A stretch of 64,000 nucleotides of DNA from Maricaulis alexandrii (GCF_005871165.1 NZ_SWKP01000003.1:186001-250000); one strand, 5' to 3'. Counted from the stretch's first letter, positions 1 to 9,419 are shown. Notes: generated by a model from the letters alone, not told the origin. A program made the numbers and translations.

Positions 1-561
1 ATGCTGGGCGCGCGCAAGGCGCTGGACCCGTTCGGCGCCGCCATTGTCGGGGCGGTCACCGGGATGGGCGGCGGCACGCTGCGCGATGTCCTGCTGGGCG
101 AGCTGCCGGTCTACTGGATCGAAGAACCCAATTATCTCGCCGTCGCCCTGGGCGGCGCCTTGCTGGGCTATTTCACCTCGCCCTGGGCCCAGGCCATCGC
201 GACACGCCGTGCCGCCCTGATCTGGGCCGATGCGATCGGGCTCTCCGTGTTCTGCGTCATCGGGGCCCAGGCCGGCCTGGCTGCCGGCGCCCATTGGACC
301 ATCGCCCTGCTGACCGGGATGATGAGCGCGGCCTTCGGCGGCCTTTTGCGCGACATCATCGTCAATGACGTGCCGCTCATCCTGCGCGAGGACATTTACG
401 CCCTGGCCGCTCTGGCGGGGGCGGCGGCCTATGTGGCGGGGATCGCGCTGGGCCTCAATCCCAGTCTCGTCACCCTCGGCTCGGCCATTCTGGCCCTGGT
501 CCTGCGCGGCTGTGCCATCCAGTTCAAATGGTCCCTGCCGGCGATCAAGCTGGGGGAGTGA
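1..561 (+). CDS. TRIC/UPF0126-family membrane protein (5' end outside window)
   Basis: Inner-membrane protein of the prokaryotic TRIC-channel (UPF0126, YadS/YicG-like) family, thought to conduct cations. The visible 186 residues carry the two family repeats, each with a glycine-rich helix break followed by LRD: GGGTLRDVLLGE near residues 24-35 and FGGLLRDII near 112-120. About six hydrophobic helices are present. Family members usually have roughly 20-25 more residues before the LDPFG segment, so the ATG at base 1 is probably internal and the true start lies upstream of the window. The family is clear; the physiological substrate is not known from sequence. Confidence 0.8.
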   Translation: MLGARKALDPFGAAIVGAVTGMGGGTLRDVLLGELPVYWIEEPNYLAVALGGALLGYFTSPWAQAIATRRAALIWADAIGLSVFCVIGAQAGLAAGAHWTIALLTGMMSAAFGGLLRDIIVNDVPLILREDIYALAALAGAAAYVAGIALGLNPSLVTLGSAILALVLRGCAIQFKWSLPAIKLGE

Positions 562-585
562 GGGCTCTCTGGTCTGAACGGCGCT

Positions 586-933
586 TCAATGCAGCGTCGT
601 GTTCAGATCATCCTTCTTGATCCGCCCGTCTGCCACCTTTCCGAAATCCACCGGTTCCGGCTGGAAACCGAGATAGAGGAGGAAGGTCACGACCGGGATG
701 GAGACAAGGATGAAGGGGATGAGGATGGCCCAGAGGCCGGCAATGCCGAGCCCGACCGCGGCCACCAGCTTCACCAGGATCAGGCCCAGCGTGAAGGGAA
801 TGAGGAAATTGGTCTGCCAGCGGTGATAGGCGCCGCAGCGCTCGCAGGAGAAAACCTTCTCCCGGTCGATCGGCCAATGGAGTTCCGGCGGCAATTCCGT
901 CTCGCAGGACGGGCAGTGCTTGTGAACACGCAT
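586..933 (-). CDS. small zinc-ribbon, two-helix membrane protein
   Basis: Unrecognised 115-residue protein. Two CxxC pairs near the N-terminus (CPSC near residue 7, CERC near residue 30) form a likely zinc ribbon. Two adjacent hydrophobic helices (about residues 44-90) and a short polar tail follow. I chose the ATG at 933, not the in-frame TTG at 939, because GGGAG sits 8 bases before the ATG. Its architecture matches two other minus-strand genes nearby (2745-3146 and 4240-4563). No enzymatic motif is visible; membrane-anchored metal or protein binding is only an inference. Confidence 0.7.
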   Translation of the reverse strand: MRVHKHCPSCETELPPELHWPIDREKVFSCERCGAYHRWQTNFLIPFTLGLILVKLVAAVGLGIAGLWAILIPFILVSIPVVTFLLYLGFQPEPVDFGKVADGRIKKDDLNTTLH

Positions 934-969
934 GCGCAATGCTCCCTTACACGCAGGGGTTGGGTGGCC

Positions 970-2124
970 TCAGTTTGCCCGATCCAGCGCCTGGAGCAAG
1001 TCGGCCAGCAAATCCTCCGGCGTTTCCAGGCCCACCGACAGGCGCACCAGGTCGGATGGGCAGGGGCTGTCCGCCCCCTCGATCGGCTTGCGATGCTCGA
1101 TCAGGCTCTCCACCCCGCCCAGTGACGTGGCCTGGAAGAATAGCTTTGTGGAGGCGGCGAGTTTGCGGGCGGCGTCATAGCCATCCTTGAGCTGGATTGA
1201 GAGCGTGCCGCCAAACCCGCCGGTCATCTGCTTTGCCGCGATGGCATGGCCGGGATGACTCTCCAGGCCGGGATAATGGACAGCGGAGAGTTTGGGATGA
1301 TCCTTCAGAGCCTTGGCGAGGAAGAGCGCGCTGGCGCTCTGGCGTTCAAAGCGCACGAAGAGCGTGCGCAGGCCGCGCAAGAGGAGCCAGGTATCAAACG
1401 GGCCGGGCACGCCGCCCGTCTGGCTGTGCAGGGTGGCGATAGTGTCCCAATTCTCGTCTGCCTTGGCGGTCACCAGCGCCCCGGCCAGCACGTCGGAATG
1501 ACCGTTGAGATATTTGGTCGCCGAATGCATGACGAGATCCGCGCCCAGCTGGATCGGCTGGGTGGTGCAGGGCGGCGCGCAGGTACTGTCCACGGCCAGA
1601 CGCGCGCCCACGGCGTGGGCGATATCGGCGGCCTTGGCAATGTCGACAATGGCCCAGGACGGATTGGCCGGGGTCTCGATCCAGATCAGGTCCGTATCCG
1701 GCCGGCAGGCGGCTGTCAGCGCATCGAGATCACCCGGCGGCACCAGGTTGAGCGTGATCCGGTTGAGCCGCTGGGCCCGCTGGAAAAGAAGGCGCGCGCC
1801 GTAATACATCTCGGTCTGGGCAATCACATGCCCGCCCGTCGGAACGCTTTCCAGCGCCGCCGCAATCGCCGCCATGCCCGAGGGAAAGAGCCGCGCATCC
1901 GCCCCGCCATCCAGCATGGCCAGCACTTCGGCCGCCTGCATCTCCGTCGGCCCTTCCGGCCGCCGGTAATCGGTCGGCCCGACCAGCTCATTCTCCGCCC
2001 CGCGCAGATAGGTGGTGGAGGGATGGATCGGCGGGATGACCGCGCCGGTCTGCGTGTCGGGCGCGTGCATCGCCTGGACGGTTTTCGTTTCGCGGGAAGT
2101 GGGTGTGTCGGGTGTTTGGCTCAT
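970..2124 (-). CDS. Cys/Met metabolism PLP-dependent enzyme (cystathionine gamma-synthase/beta-lyase family)
   Basis: A 384-residue cytosolic fold-type I PLP enzyme of the gamma family that handles cystathionine, methionine or homocysteine-type substrates. The PLP lysine is Lys204 in SATKYLNGHSD; upstream are the YRRPEGPT phosphate-region motif (about 53-60) and the DST segment (179-181). The length is normal. The YRRPEGPT box differs slightly from the usual Y-S-R-x-x-N-P-T, which fits the subgroup often annotated cystathionine beta-lyase/gamma-synthase-like. Substrate cannot be fixed from sequence; metC- or metB-like activity is the likely role. It is transcribed on its own, with a 620-bp repeat-rich gap upstream. 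Confidence 0.85.
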   Translation of the reverse strand: MSQTPDTPTSRETKTVQAMHAPDTQTGAVIPPIHPSTTYLRGAENELVGPTDYRRPEGPTEMQAAEVLAMLDGGADARLFPSGMAAIAAALESVPTGGHVIAQTEMYYGARLLFQRAQRLNRITLNLVPPGDLDALTAACRPDTDLIWIETPANPSWAIVDIAKAADIAHAVGARLAVDSTCAPPCTTQPIQLGADLVMHSATKYLNGHSDVLAGALVTAKADENWDTIATLHSQTGGVPGPFDTWLLLRGLRTLFVRFERQSASALFLAKALKDHPKLSAVHYPGLESHPGHAIAAKQMTGGFGGTLSIQLKDGYDAARKLAASTKLFFQATSLGGVESLIEHRKPIEGADSPCPSDLVRLSVGLETPEDLLADLLQALDRAN

Positions 2125-2183
2125 GGGGAATGGATGCCGGAAGTCGGGCGTGGGGTCAAAGGGGGTGGCTAACCCACAACATT

Positions 2184-2373
2184 TGTCATCCCGGCCCCCC
2201 GCTTTCGCGGGCGCAGGCTTCTAGCCTGCGAAAGCAGGCTGGAGAGCCGGGACCCATAAACACAGAATTAGCCCGAAAGCAGACGCGAGACTTCAGCGCA
2301 ATTTTGCTCCAAACCGAGATTATGGGTCCCGGACTTGCGCCCCGCCTGCGCGGGGCATCCATCCGGGATGACA
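2184..2373. repeat. dispersed inverted repeat, unit A
   Basis: A 190-bp unit bounded by TGTCATCCCGG (2184-2194) and its complement CCGGGATGACA (2363-2373). Inside is a second nested pair, CCGGGACCCATAA (2247-2259) and TTATGGGTCCCGG (2320-2332). The core between the nested arms includes AGCCCGAAAGCAG, whose complement CTGCTTTCGGGCT recurs next to GTGTTTATGGGTCCCGG in unit D at about 33970-34000. That ties the two loci to one repeat family in opposite orientation. Confidence 0.85.
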
Positions 2374-2401
2374 AGTGTGGGAGTTTTTCCGACACTACTC
2401 T

Positions 2402-2490
2402 CGTCATCCCACGGTGCCCGCAGGGCATCCGGGGGACCTCAGCTCACCTGTTGGCGGGTTGGGTGAGGTCCCCCGGCCAAGCCGGGGGAT
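2402..2490. repeat. dispersed inverted repeat, unit B (short variant)
   Basis: A shorter palindromic unit. It starts with GTCATCCCACGG, carries GGGGGACCTCA facing TGAGGTCCCCC, and ends in GGGGGATGACGG. The outer boxes are diverged forms of the TGTCATCCCGG/CCGGGATGACA termini of unit A, while the inner GGACC/GGTCC pair is conserved in position. It lies 30 bp after unit A. Confidence 0.7.
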
Positions 2491-2585
2491 GACGGTGGTG
2501 TCGATGGTCGTGACGCAGGCTGAATGGGCGCAGTTTGGGGCGTGATCCGCTCGACGGTGCTCATCAAGGGCGCCAGTACCTTCCT

Positions 2586-2714
2586 TGTCATCCCTGACGG
2601 ATGGCCTGCGAAAGCTGGCCGTAGATCAGGGACCCATCAGGGCGCGCCTCCCTTGTGCAGACATGGGTCCCGGATCTGCGCCCGGCTCAGGGCCGGGCCT
2701 TCGTCCGGGATGAC
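2586..2714. repeat. dispersed inverted repeat, unit C
   Basis: The third unit in this gap. It begins TTGTCATCCCTGACGG and ends TCCGGGATGACAAGG. Internal boxes are CAGGGACCCAT and ATGGGTCCCGG, and the arms contain GGCCTGCGAAAGC- and CCCGGCTCAGGGCCGGG-type hairpins. It ends about 30 bp from the stop codon of the minus-strand gene at 2745-3146, so a transcript of that gene that runs on would include this palindrome. Confidence 0.75.
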
Positions 2715-2744
2715 AAGGAAAGCGGGTTGCAGGGATTGAGCCGT

Positions 2745-3146
2745 TCAATAATGCCCGCACCGGATGGGCTTGGCGATGGAATAGCCCCAGAACATGGCGA
2801 TGAAGCCCGCCAGAAGGACACCGCTACCAACTTTGATGGCCAGTTGGATCAGGTCTGGCCGGAAATCGATGGTTTGGCTCAAGGCTATCCCGAAAAGTCC
2901 GAAGCACCAGGCGAAGGCTAGCGGAATGACGACGAAAAGAGCCGGCCAGAACGCCGCCCGAACCCGCAAGCCGCACTCCGGACATTTGACCGGGTCGAAT
3001 GTGCCTGTGACGCTGGGCCGCCGGAAGCTGGGGAAACCGCCATATTTCTCTTCCTGCTCACGATATTCGCCTTCCAGGGCAGCGAGTGCCTTGTCCGGAT
3101 TGATATCATATCCGCAGTCGGGACAGATAAAGCGACCCCATTTCAT
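2745..3146 (-). CDS. small zinc-ribbon, two-helix membrane protein following hemB
   Basis: Unrecognised 133-residue protein. The start is the ATG at 3146, which gives the N-terminus MKWGRFICPDCGYD; the frame is open further upstream but that part is low-complexity arginine-rich and lies inside hemB. Two CxxC pairs (CPDC near residue 8, CPEC near residue 55) are separated by a charged stretch. Two hydrophobic helices (about 64-88 and 98-122) follow. It begins 8 bp after the hemB stop, so it is probably co-transcribed with hemB. It shares its layout with 586-933 and 4240-4563. Confidence 0.7.
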   Translation of the reverse strand: MKWGRFICPDCGYDINPDKALAALEGEYREQEEKYGGFPSFRRPSVTGTFDPVKCPECGLRVRAAFWPALFVVIPLAFAWCFGLFGIALSQTIDFRPDLIQLAIKVGSGVLLAGFIAMFWGYSIAKPIRCGHY

Positions 3147-3154
3147 CGACTGCC

Positions 3155-4159
<1,005 letters not shown>

Positions 4160-4239
4160 TCAGTGGTCTGTGGTCGACAGGGATAGCGAGACCGGCGCGC
4201 CCTGTCACGGCGCAGTGGGTGCGCACAGTGTCGCGGGCC

Positions 4240-4563
4240 TCAGTGATCGAAGATGATGCCGGCCAGGCCGATGATCATGGCCAGCAGGCCGATCACGAGC
4301 GCAATGCCCAACGGGCTCAGTCCGACTAAGGTGCCCAGCACCACCAGACCGGCAAAGCCGCCCGCCAGGCCGAGGATCCAGATCCAGTGCCGGTCCTGGG
4401 AGAAGAGTTGGGCGTTGCAGTGCGGGCAGCGGCGTGAGCCTGGCAGCCAGCGCGAGGTCACCGGGGCAAAGGGAATGCGCGCGATTTCCCGCCGGGCCGT
4501 GTGCAGGCTGACCGGCAATCCGCAGGACGGGCAGGGCTTGGTCTGCGCGGATTTGGACGACAT
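4240..4563 (-). CDS. small zinc-ribbon, two-helix membrane protein
   Basis: Unrecognised 107-residue protein with CPSC near residue 11 and CPHC near residue 46, forming a likely zinc ribbon. Two closely spaced hydrophobic helices (about 58-105) end almost at the C-terminus (IIFDH). I took the ATG at 4563 (MSSKSAQTK), because the open frame upstream has no conserved look and would run into the divergent promoter region. It is the third gene of this design within 4 kb on the minus strand. It is divergent from the acyl-CoA dehydrogenase at 4745, with 181 bp between them. Confidence 0.7.
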   Translation of the reverse strand: MSSKSAQTKPCPSCGLPVSLHTARREIARIPFAPVTSRWLPGSRRCPHCNAQLFSQDRHWIWILGLAGGFAGLVVLGTLVGLSPLGIALVIGLLAMIIGLAGIIFDH

Positions 4564-4744
4564 GGCGGGCTTCCTCGAAAATCCCGGTGCACGGGCGGGA
4601 AAGGCAGGCGTCTGGCTTGGCCCCCACCGGGATGAGACACATATCAAACTTGCCGCGGACGGAAAGCCGCGTTACGCCTCCGGCGCAAATGGCCGGAAGC
4701 AATATTTGTCTTCCAATGGCGTGATCAGCAACAGGAGTGCTGCG

Positions 4745-5899
4745 GTGGATTTCGCTCTTACAGAAGATCAGACCCTTATTCGCGACATGGCGAGAAAATT
4801 CGCCGATGACCGCCTGAAGCCGAATGCGGCGAAATGGGATGAAGAGAAGCATTTCCCGGTCGAGGCGATGCGCGAAGCCGCCGAGCTGGGATTCGCGGGC
4901 ATTTACACGCGTGAGGATGTCGGCGGATCGAATCTGACCCGTCTGGATGCGGCTCTGATCTTTGAAGAACTGTCCCGCGGCTGCGTCGCCACGGCGGCCT
5001 TCCTGTCGATCCACAATATGTGCGCCTGGATGATCGACAGCTGGGGGTCCGAGGAGCAGCGCCAACGCTTCCTGCCGCCCATGATGACGATGGACAAGAT
5101 CGCCTCCTACTGCCTGACCGAGCCGGGTTCCGGGTCCGATGCGGTCTCGATGCGCACCCGCGCCGTGCGCGATGGCGATGAGTATGTGCTCAATGGGTCG
5201 AAAGCCTTCATCTCGGGCGCCGGCACGTCGGATTATTATGTCGTCATGTGCAAGACCGGTGAGGATGGCCCGAAAGGCGTCTCCACCATCCTGGTCGAGA
5301 AGGACACGCCCGGCCTCTCCTTCGGCGCCAATGAGAAGAAGATGGGCTGGAATGCCCAGCCGACGCGCGTTGTGACCTTCGAGGATTGTCGCGTGCCGGT
5401 GGCCAACCGGATCGGCGAGGAAGGCCAGGGCTTCTCCTTCGCCATGCAGGGCCTCAATGGCGGCCGCATCAATATCGCCGCCTGCTCGCTGGGCGGGGCT
5501 GGCGAAGCGCTGGACCAGGCGATGGGCTATACCGGCGAACGCAAGCAGTTCGGCCGTCCGATCGGCGAATTCCAGGTCACCGAGTTCAAACTGGCCGACA
5601 TGGCCACCGAGCTCGATGCCTCGCGCCTGATGGTCTATCGCGCTGCCGCCATGCTGGATGCCAAGGATCCGTCCGCGCCGCGCTATTGCGCCATGGCCAA
5701 GCGTTTCGCCACGGATACGTGTTTCGATGTGGCCAACCAGGCCCTGCAGCTGCATGGCGGCTATGGCTATCTCAAGGATTACCCGATGGAGCGCATCGTC
5801 CGTGATCTGCGCGTGCACCAGATCCTGGAAGGCACGAACGAGATCATGCGCGTGATCATCGCCAAGGACATGAAGTGCAGCTGGCCGAGCAATAGCTAG
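4745..5899 (+). CDS. acyl-CoA dehydrogenase, probably isobutyryl-CoA dehydrogenase
   Basis: FAD-dependent acyl-CoA dehydrogenase of 384 residues that introduces an alpha,beta double bond and passes electrons to ETF. The start is the GTG at 4745, with AGGAG at 4733-4737; it gives the classic N-terminus DFALTEDQ. Family motifs visible are [38 protein letters not shown] and [10 protein letters not shown], the last with the catalytic-base glutamate. The neighbours encode 3-hydroxyisobutyryl-CoA hydrolase and 3-hydroxyisobutyrate dehydrogenase, so isobutyryl-CoA from valine is the likely substrate. A short/branched-chain alternative cannot be excluded. A toxin-antitoxin pair separates it from those partners. 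Confidence 0.85.
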   Translation: MDFALTEDQTLIRDMARKFADDRLKPNAAKWDEEKHFPVEAMREAAELGFAGIYTREDVGGSNLTRLDAALIFEELSRGCVATAAFLSIHNMCAWMIDSWGSEEQRQRFLPPMMTMDKIASYCLTEPGSGSDAVSMRTRAVRDGDEYVLNGSKAFISGAGTSDYYVVMCKTGEDGPKGVSTILVEKDTPGLSFGANEKKMGWNAQPTRVVTFEDCRVPVANRIGEEGQGFSFAMQGLNGGRINIAACSLGGAGEALDQAMGYTGERKQFGRPIGEFQVTEFKLADMATELDASRLMVYRAAAMLDAKDPSAPRYCAMAKRFATDTCFDVANQALQLHGGYGYLKDYPMERIVRDLRVHQILEGTNEIMRVIIAKDMKCSWPSNS

Positions 5900-5920
5900 G
5901 GGATTGCGCGGGGGTATGAT

Positions 5921-5946
5921 ATCCTGACCAGAAAGCTGGTCAGGAT
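5921..5946. promoter_or_regulatory. perfect inverted repeat before the antitoxin gene (probable operator)
   Basis: ATCCTGACCAG (5921-5931) and CTGGTCAGGAT (5936-5946) form an 11-bp perfect palindrome with a 4-base centre. It ends 7 bp before the antitoxin ATG. Phd/YefM-type antitoxins repress their own operon by binding palindromes at the start, so an operator is the most likely role. There is no T-run after it, which argues against an intrinsic terminator for the upstream dehydrogenase gene. Confidence 0.65.
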
Positions 5947-5952
5947 TGTGCC

Positions 5953-6216
5953 ATGATCGAAATCGGTGTTCTGGAAGCCAAGACACGGCTCTCCGCCTTG
6001 CTCGAGATGATCGAGAAGGGTGAGGGGCCGATTGCCATCACGCGCTATGGCAAGCGCGTGGCGGTGCTCTCGAAGGATGTCGCTTATGCTGAGCCTGCGC
6101 CCCTGTCGGGGGCGGAGCTGGCCAACAAGCTGCGTGCGTTTCGGGAGAAGCAGGCTGCGGCGCCGGAGCTGGATGGGCTCAGCTGGGACGAGCTCAAGGA
6201 CGAGATGCGCAAGTGA
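5953..6216 (+). CDS. type II antitoxin, Phd/YefM family
   Basis: An 87-residue antitoxin. The N-terminal half (MIEIGVLEAKTRLSALLEMI, then ITRYGKRVAVL) matches the Phd/YefM DNA-binding fold, and the charged C-terminal third (LSWDELKDEMRK) is the usual toxin-wrapping tail. It overlaps the PIN toxin by 4 bases (GTGA), the standard coupling of such pairs. Auto-repression through the palindrome at 5921-5946 is likely. The pair sits between valine-catabolic genes transcribed in the same direction. Confidence 0.88.
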   Translation: MIEIGVLEAKTRLSALLEMIEKGEGPIAITRYGKRVAVLSKDVAYAEPAPLSGAELANKLRAFREKQAAAPELDGLSWDELKDEMRK

Positions 6217-6623
6217 GGTCGCTGGTCGTTGATGCGTCAGCGGCGATTGCCTGGCTCGTTGATTCCCAATCCAGCGCGCGCTCGACGGATTTCGCTGAGA
6301 CACTCCCGACCTACCGGCTTATCGCTCCGGATGTGTTCGCTTGGGAGATGGCGAACCTGCTGCGCCGTTTCGCGGTGGCGAAGGTGCTCGACCTCGAGGA
6401 AGGATCGGCGATGTTGTCCGCGTTGAACATCACCCATTCCTCAGCCCGTCCTGCGCGCCAGGTGTATGAACTGGCGCCTCTTGCCCGGGATGTCGGGCTC
6501 AGTCTCTATGATGCCGCCTATCTCGCCCTCGCGGTTGAAGCGGATGCCGAACTGGTGTCCAGGGACACCGCCCTGTTGACCGCAGCCCGCGCACACGCCA
6601 TCCCCTGTCACGACCTCAATTGA
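6213..6623 (+). CDS. VapC-type toxin, PIN-domain ribonuclease
   Basis: A 136-residue PIN-domain protein expected to cleave RNA (tRNA or rRNA in characterised VapC toxins) when free of its antitoxin. The acidic metal-binding residues are visible in order: Asp7 in VVDAS, Glu in FAWEMANLL (about 45), Asp in LYDAAYLALA (about 99) and Asp in LVSRDTALL (about 117). It starts at a GTG at 6213 overlapping the antitoxin stop. The hydrolase gene starts 12 bp after its stop codon, so read-through from the toxin-antitoxin promoter into that gene is plausible. Confidence 0.88.
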   Translation: MRSLVVDASAAIAWLVDSQSSARSTDFAETLPTYRLIAPDVFAWEMANLLRRFAVAKVLDLEEGSAMLSALNITHSSARPARQVYELAPLARDVGLSLYDAAYLALAVEADAELVSRDTALLTAARAHAIPCHDLN

Positions 6624-6634
6624 GTGGAAGCGTC

Positions 6635-7699
6635 ATGACCGAAGAACCCGAAGTCATCACCCGCAAGACCGGCCAGGTGGGCCGGATCACGCTGAACCGT
6701 CCCAAGGCGCTCAATGCGCTGACCCATGGCATGTGCCTGACCATGATCGAGGCGCTGGAAGCCTGGCGCGAGGATGATGCGGTCCAGGCCGTCGTCGTCG
6801 ACGGGGCCGGGGAGAAGGGCTTCTGTGCCGGCGGCGATATCCTGAAACTGCACAATTCGGGCAAGGCGGGCGATGACCAGGCCTGGCTGTTCTGGCGCGA
6901 TGAATACCGGCTCAACACGCTGATCTACCATTATCCCAAACCCTATGTGGCGCTGATTGACGGCATCACGATGGGTGGCGGTGTCGGCGTCTCCGTGCAC
7001 GGCTCCCACCGGGTGGCCGGTGACCGGACGATGTTTGCGATGCCGGAGACCGGGATCGGCTTCCATCCGGATGTGGGCGGGGCCTTCTTCCTGCCGCGCC
7101 TGGCCGGCGAGATCGGCACCTGGATGGGGCTGACCGGCGCGCGCCTGAAGGCCGCTGACAGTGTCGCGGCCGGGCTGGCGACGCATTATTGCCCGTCCTC
7201 GCAATATGACGAACTCGTCGCCGCGCTGGAAAGTGCCGACCTGTCGGACGAGGACGCGCTGGAAGTCCTGCTGGAGGAATTCTCCGGCGATCCGGGCGAT
7301 AGCGAGCTGGGCCTGACCCGCGGCCTGATCGATGCGGCCTTTGCCGGTGACAGTTTCGAGGAGATTGCCAGCCGGATCGCGGCGGCCGGTGACAGCTGGT
7401 CGGCGAAACAGGCCAAGGTGATGGCGTCCAAGTCTCCCACCGCGCTGAAACTGACCCTGGCCTGTCTGCGCCGGGGCGGCGATCTCGCCTTTGAGGATGT
7501 GATGCGCCAGGATCTGCGGGTGTCGAGCTGGTGCCTGAAAGGCGTCGACTTCTATGAGGGTGTGCGCGCCGTCATCATCGACAAGGACCATGCGCCGAAA
7601 TGGTCGCCGGCGGCGATCGGCGAGGTGGATGATGCGTGGATCGAGACGGCCTTCGATACGCTCGATGACGACCACGAAATGACATTTCTCGGCGAATAA
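6635..7699 (+). CDS. 3-hydroxyisobutyryl-CoA hydrolase (enoyl-CoA hydratase/isomerase superfamily)
   Basis: Crotonase-fold enzyme of 354 residues that releases 3-hydroxyisobutyrate from its CoA ester in valine breakdown. The oxyanion-hole segments are GFCAGGDI and DGITMGGGVG. The hydrolase signature is MPETGIGFHPDVG, with Glu and Asp eight residues apart, as in human HIBCH (catalytic Glu/Asp). The length of about 350 also fits HIBCH rather than a 260-residue enoyl-CoA hydratase. The ATG at 6635 is preferred over the TTG at 6620 because of GGAAG at 6626-6630. mmsB follows directly, supporting the pathway call. Confidence 0.88.
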   Translation: MTEEPEVITRKTGQVGRITLNRPKALNALTHGMCLTMIEALEAWREDDAVQAVVVDGAGEKGFCAGGDILKLHNSGKAGDDQAWLFWRDEYRLNTLIYHYPKPYVALIDGITMGGGVGVSVHGSHRVAGDRTMFAMPETGIGFHPDVGGAFFLPRLAGEIGTWMGLTGARLKAADSVAAGLATHYCPSSQYDELVAALESADLSDEDALEVLLEEFSGDPGDSELGLTRGLIDAAFAGDSFEEIASRIAAAGDSWSAKQAKVMASKSPTALKLTLACLRRGGDLAFEDVMRQDLRVSSWCLKGVDFYEGVRAVIIDKDHAPKWSPAAIGEVDDAWIETAFDTLDDDHEMTFLGE

Positions 7700-7738
7700 G
7701 ACCGAGCTTCAAAAAGACAATTCACGGGGAGTATTTCC

Positions 7739-8632
7739 ATGGCGACGATCGCATTCATTGGCCTGGGCAATATGGGGTCCGGCATGGCGACCAATCTGGT
7801 CAAGGCCGGCCATTCGGTGCGGGCCTTCGATCTGAGCGAGGCGGCCGTGGCCAAGCTGGTGGGTGAGGGCGCTGTGGCGGCCTCGTCCGCGGCCGATGCC
7901 GTGTCCGGCGCCGAGGCCGTCGTGACCATGTTGCCCGCGGGCAAGCATGTCCGCGCCGTTTATGAAGGCGAGATTTTCGGGGCTGCGGCGGCGGGCACGC
8001 TGTTCATGGATTGCTCCACCATTGATGTGGACAGTGCGCGCCATGTGGGCGGGCTGGCCAAGGAGAAGGGTTTCCGTTTCGTCGATGCGCCGGTCTCCGG
8101 CGGTGTCGCGGCCGCCACGGCGGGCACGCTGACCTTCATGGTCGGCGGCTCCGAAGAGGATTTCGCGGTCGCCGAGCCTTTCCTGCAGGCCATGGGCAAG
8201 GCGGTGATCCGTGGCGGCGATCTGGGGGCCGGTCAGGCCGTGAAGATCTGCAACAACATGCTGCTCGCCATCACCATGATCGGCACGTGCGAAGCCTTTA
8301 CCCTGGCCGAGAAGCTGGGCCTGGATCCGCAGAATTTCTTCGACATCGCCTCCAAGGCGTCCGGCCAATCCTGGTCGATGACCAGCTATTGTCCGGTGCC
8401 GGGACCGGTGCCGACAACGCCGGCGAACAATGACTACAATCCGGGCTTTGCTACGGCGATGATGCTGAAGGATCTCAAGCTGGCGCAGGATGCAGCCCAA
8501 GCCGCCGGCGCCACGACGCCAATGGGCGCGCAGGCCGAAGCGCTCTACGCGATGTTCGACAATCTGGGCGGTGGCGCCAAGGACTTTTCGGGCATTATCA
8601 AACTGCTCGATGGCAGCTGGCAGGGCCGTTAA
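7739..8632 (+). CDS. mmsB: 3-hydroxyisobutyrate dehydrogenase
   Basis: NAD-dependent oxidation of 3-hydroxyisobutyrate to methylmalonate semialdehyde in valine catabolism. The protein has 297 residues. The Rossmann glycine motif is at the N-terminus (IGLGNMGSGMA, about 6-16), the substrate loop is DAPVSGGVAAA, and the catalytic-lysine region GAGQAVKICNNML lies near residue 170. It follows the hydrolase by 39 bp with GGGGAG as ribosome site. No mmsA (semialdehyde dehydrogenase) is in the window, so the pathway is completed elsewhere. Confidence 0.92.
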   Translation: MATIAFIGLGNMGSGMATNLVKAGHSVRAFDLSEAAVAKLVGEGAVAASSAADAVSGAEAVVTMLPAGKHVRAVYEGEIFGAAAAGTLFMDCSTIDVDSARHVGGLAKEKGFRFVDAPVSGGVAAATAGTLTFMVGGSEEDFAVAEPFLQAMGKAVIRGGDLGAGQAVKICNNMLLAITMIGTCEAFTLAEKLGLDPQNFFDIASKASGQSWSMTSYCPVPGPVPTTPANNDYNPGFATAMMLKDLKLAQDAAQAAGATTPMGAQAEALYAMFDNLGGGAKDFSGIIKLLDGSWQGR

Positions 8633-8698
8633 GGGGTTTTTTGTCCTTTTCCCGTACCGTCCATCCAAAGATCACTAAAGATCGGGTGGAGTGTTGAC

Positions 8699-9190
8699 AT
8701 GGCTATGGCAGAAAACATGGCGCCGGACATGGCGCCGGACACGCAATATCTGGAGCTTCTTCAGCTCGTCGAACGGCTGCACCGTCAGCTGCTGGACGTG
8801 GTGAAGGACGAGCTGGACCGGGAAGGCCTGGACGATTTGAACTCGGTGCAGGCCCTGCTCCTGTTCAATATTGGCGACCAGGAACTGACGGCCGGCGAGC
8901 TGCGGACGCGCGGTCACTATCTCGGCTCCAACGTCTCCTACAATCTCAAGAAACTCGTGGATGCAGGCTATATCCGGCATGAGCGCTCCGCTGTGGACCG
9001 CCGCTCGGTGCGGGTCAGCCTGACGGAAAGCGGCAGCGCGGTGCGGGCCCAGCTGAACAAGCTGTTCGACCGCCAGGCGGCCTCCTTGCAGGCGGTGGGC
9101 GGTGTCGATACCGACCAGCTGCCGGCGATGAATACGGCCCTGGCGCGTATCGAGCGCTTCTGGGCGGACCATATCCGCTTCCGCATGTAA
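8699..9190 (+). CDS. MarR-family winged-helix regulator, LdtR-like
   Basis: A 163-residue DNA-binding protein. The winged helix-turn-helix runs roughly from residue 55 to 115, with the recognition segment YLGSNVSYNLKKLVDAGYI and a wing at ERSAVDRRSVRVSLT; dimerisation helices lie on either side. The recognition segment resembles LdtR of rhizobia and Liberibacter, a regulator linked to L,D-transpeptidase and osmotic tolerance; I hold that subgroup call only moderately. A duplicated MAPD motif lies near the N-terminus. It is followed by a terminator at 9214-9250, so it is separate from hemA. Confidence 0.8.
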   Translation: MAMAENMAPDMAPDTQYLELLQLVERLHRQLLDVVKDELDREGLDDLNSVQALLLFNIGDQELTAGELRTRGHYLGSNVSYNLKKLVDAGYIRHERSAVDRRSVRVSLTESGSAVRAQLNKLFDRQAASLQAVGGVDTDQLPAMNTALARIERFWADHIRFRM

Positions 9191-9213
9191 GTTTTCCCAC
9201 CCCGGTCAGACAG

Positions 9214-9250
9214 AGGGCGTGAGCGATCCGGTGTCGCTCGCGCCCTTTTT
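9214..9250 (+). terminator. intrinsic terminator after the MarR gene
   Basis: Hairpin AGGGCG-t-GAGCGA facing TCGCTC-g-CGCCCT with a short loop, followed by a run of T (9246-9250). It lies 24 bp after the stop codon. Confidence 0.85.
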
Positions 9251-9419
9251 ACATCCGGGAACCCGCATATATACTGGGGGCATAGAGGCTATCTGTTGAA
9301 GGCATTGTGAGATTTCATGCAGGTGCGGCGGTCTGTCCGGTCGCATCCTTCAAAAGATGCCGTTAAACAGTCGAGTCAGAGATTGAAATTTGGCAGACGT
9401 CTGACGAAAGGCCCCGCCG
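9251..9419 (+). promoter_or_regulatory. hemA upstream region with a short palindrome
   Basis: 169 bp of noncoding DNA before hemA, with an AT-rich stretch (ATATATACT near 9269). A perfect 10-bp palindrome CAGACGTCTG (9394-9403) ends 16 bp before the hemA ATG, a position suited to a repressor. No regulator is identified and no promoter is assigned. Confidence 0.4.

Larger units (their letters stand above)
2125..2744. other. intergenic region made largely of inverted repeats
   Basis: No credible gene: the short ORFs here only read through palindromes. It contains three inverted-repeat units (2184-2373, about 2402-2490, about 2586-2714), described as separate repeat entries. The units share the terminal boxes TGTCATCCCGG and CCGGGATGACA, or close variants, and internal GGGACCCAT/ATGGGTCCC boxes. 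Such long palindromes could fold in RNA at the 3' ends of the flanking convergent or tandem transcripts. Confidence 0.75.

Noticed and set aside
4205-5986. 593-codon open frame on the minus strand
   Set aside because: Lies antisense to the acyl-CoA dehydrogenase; it is a high-GC shadow frame with no recognisable motif.
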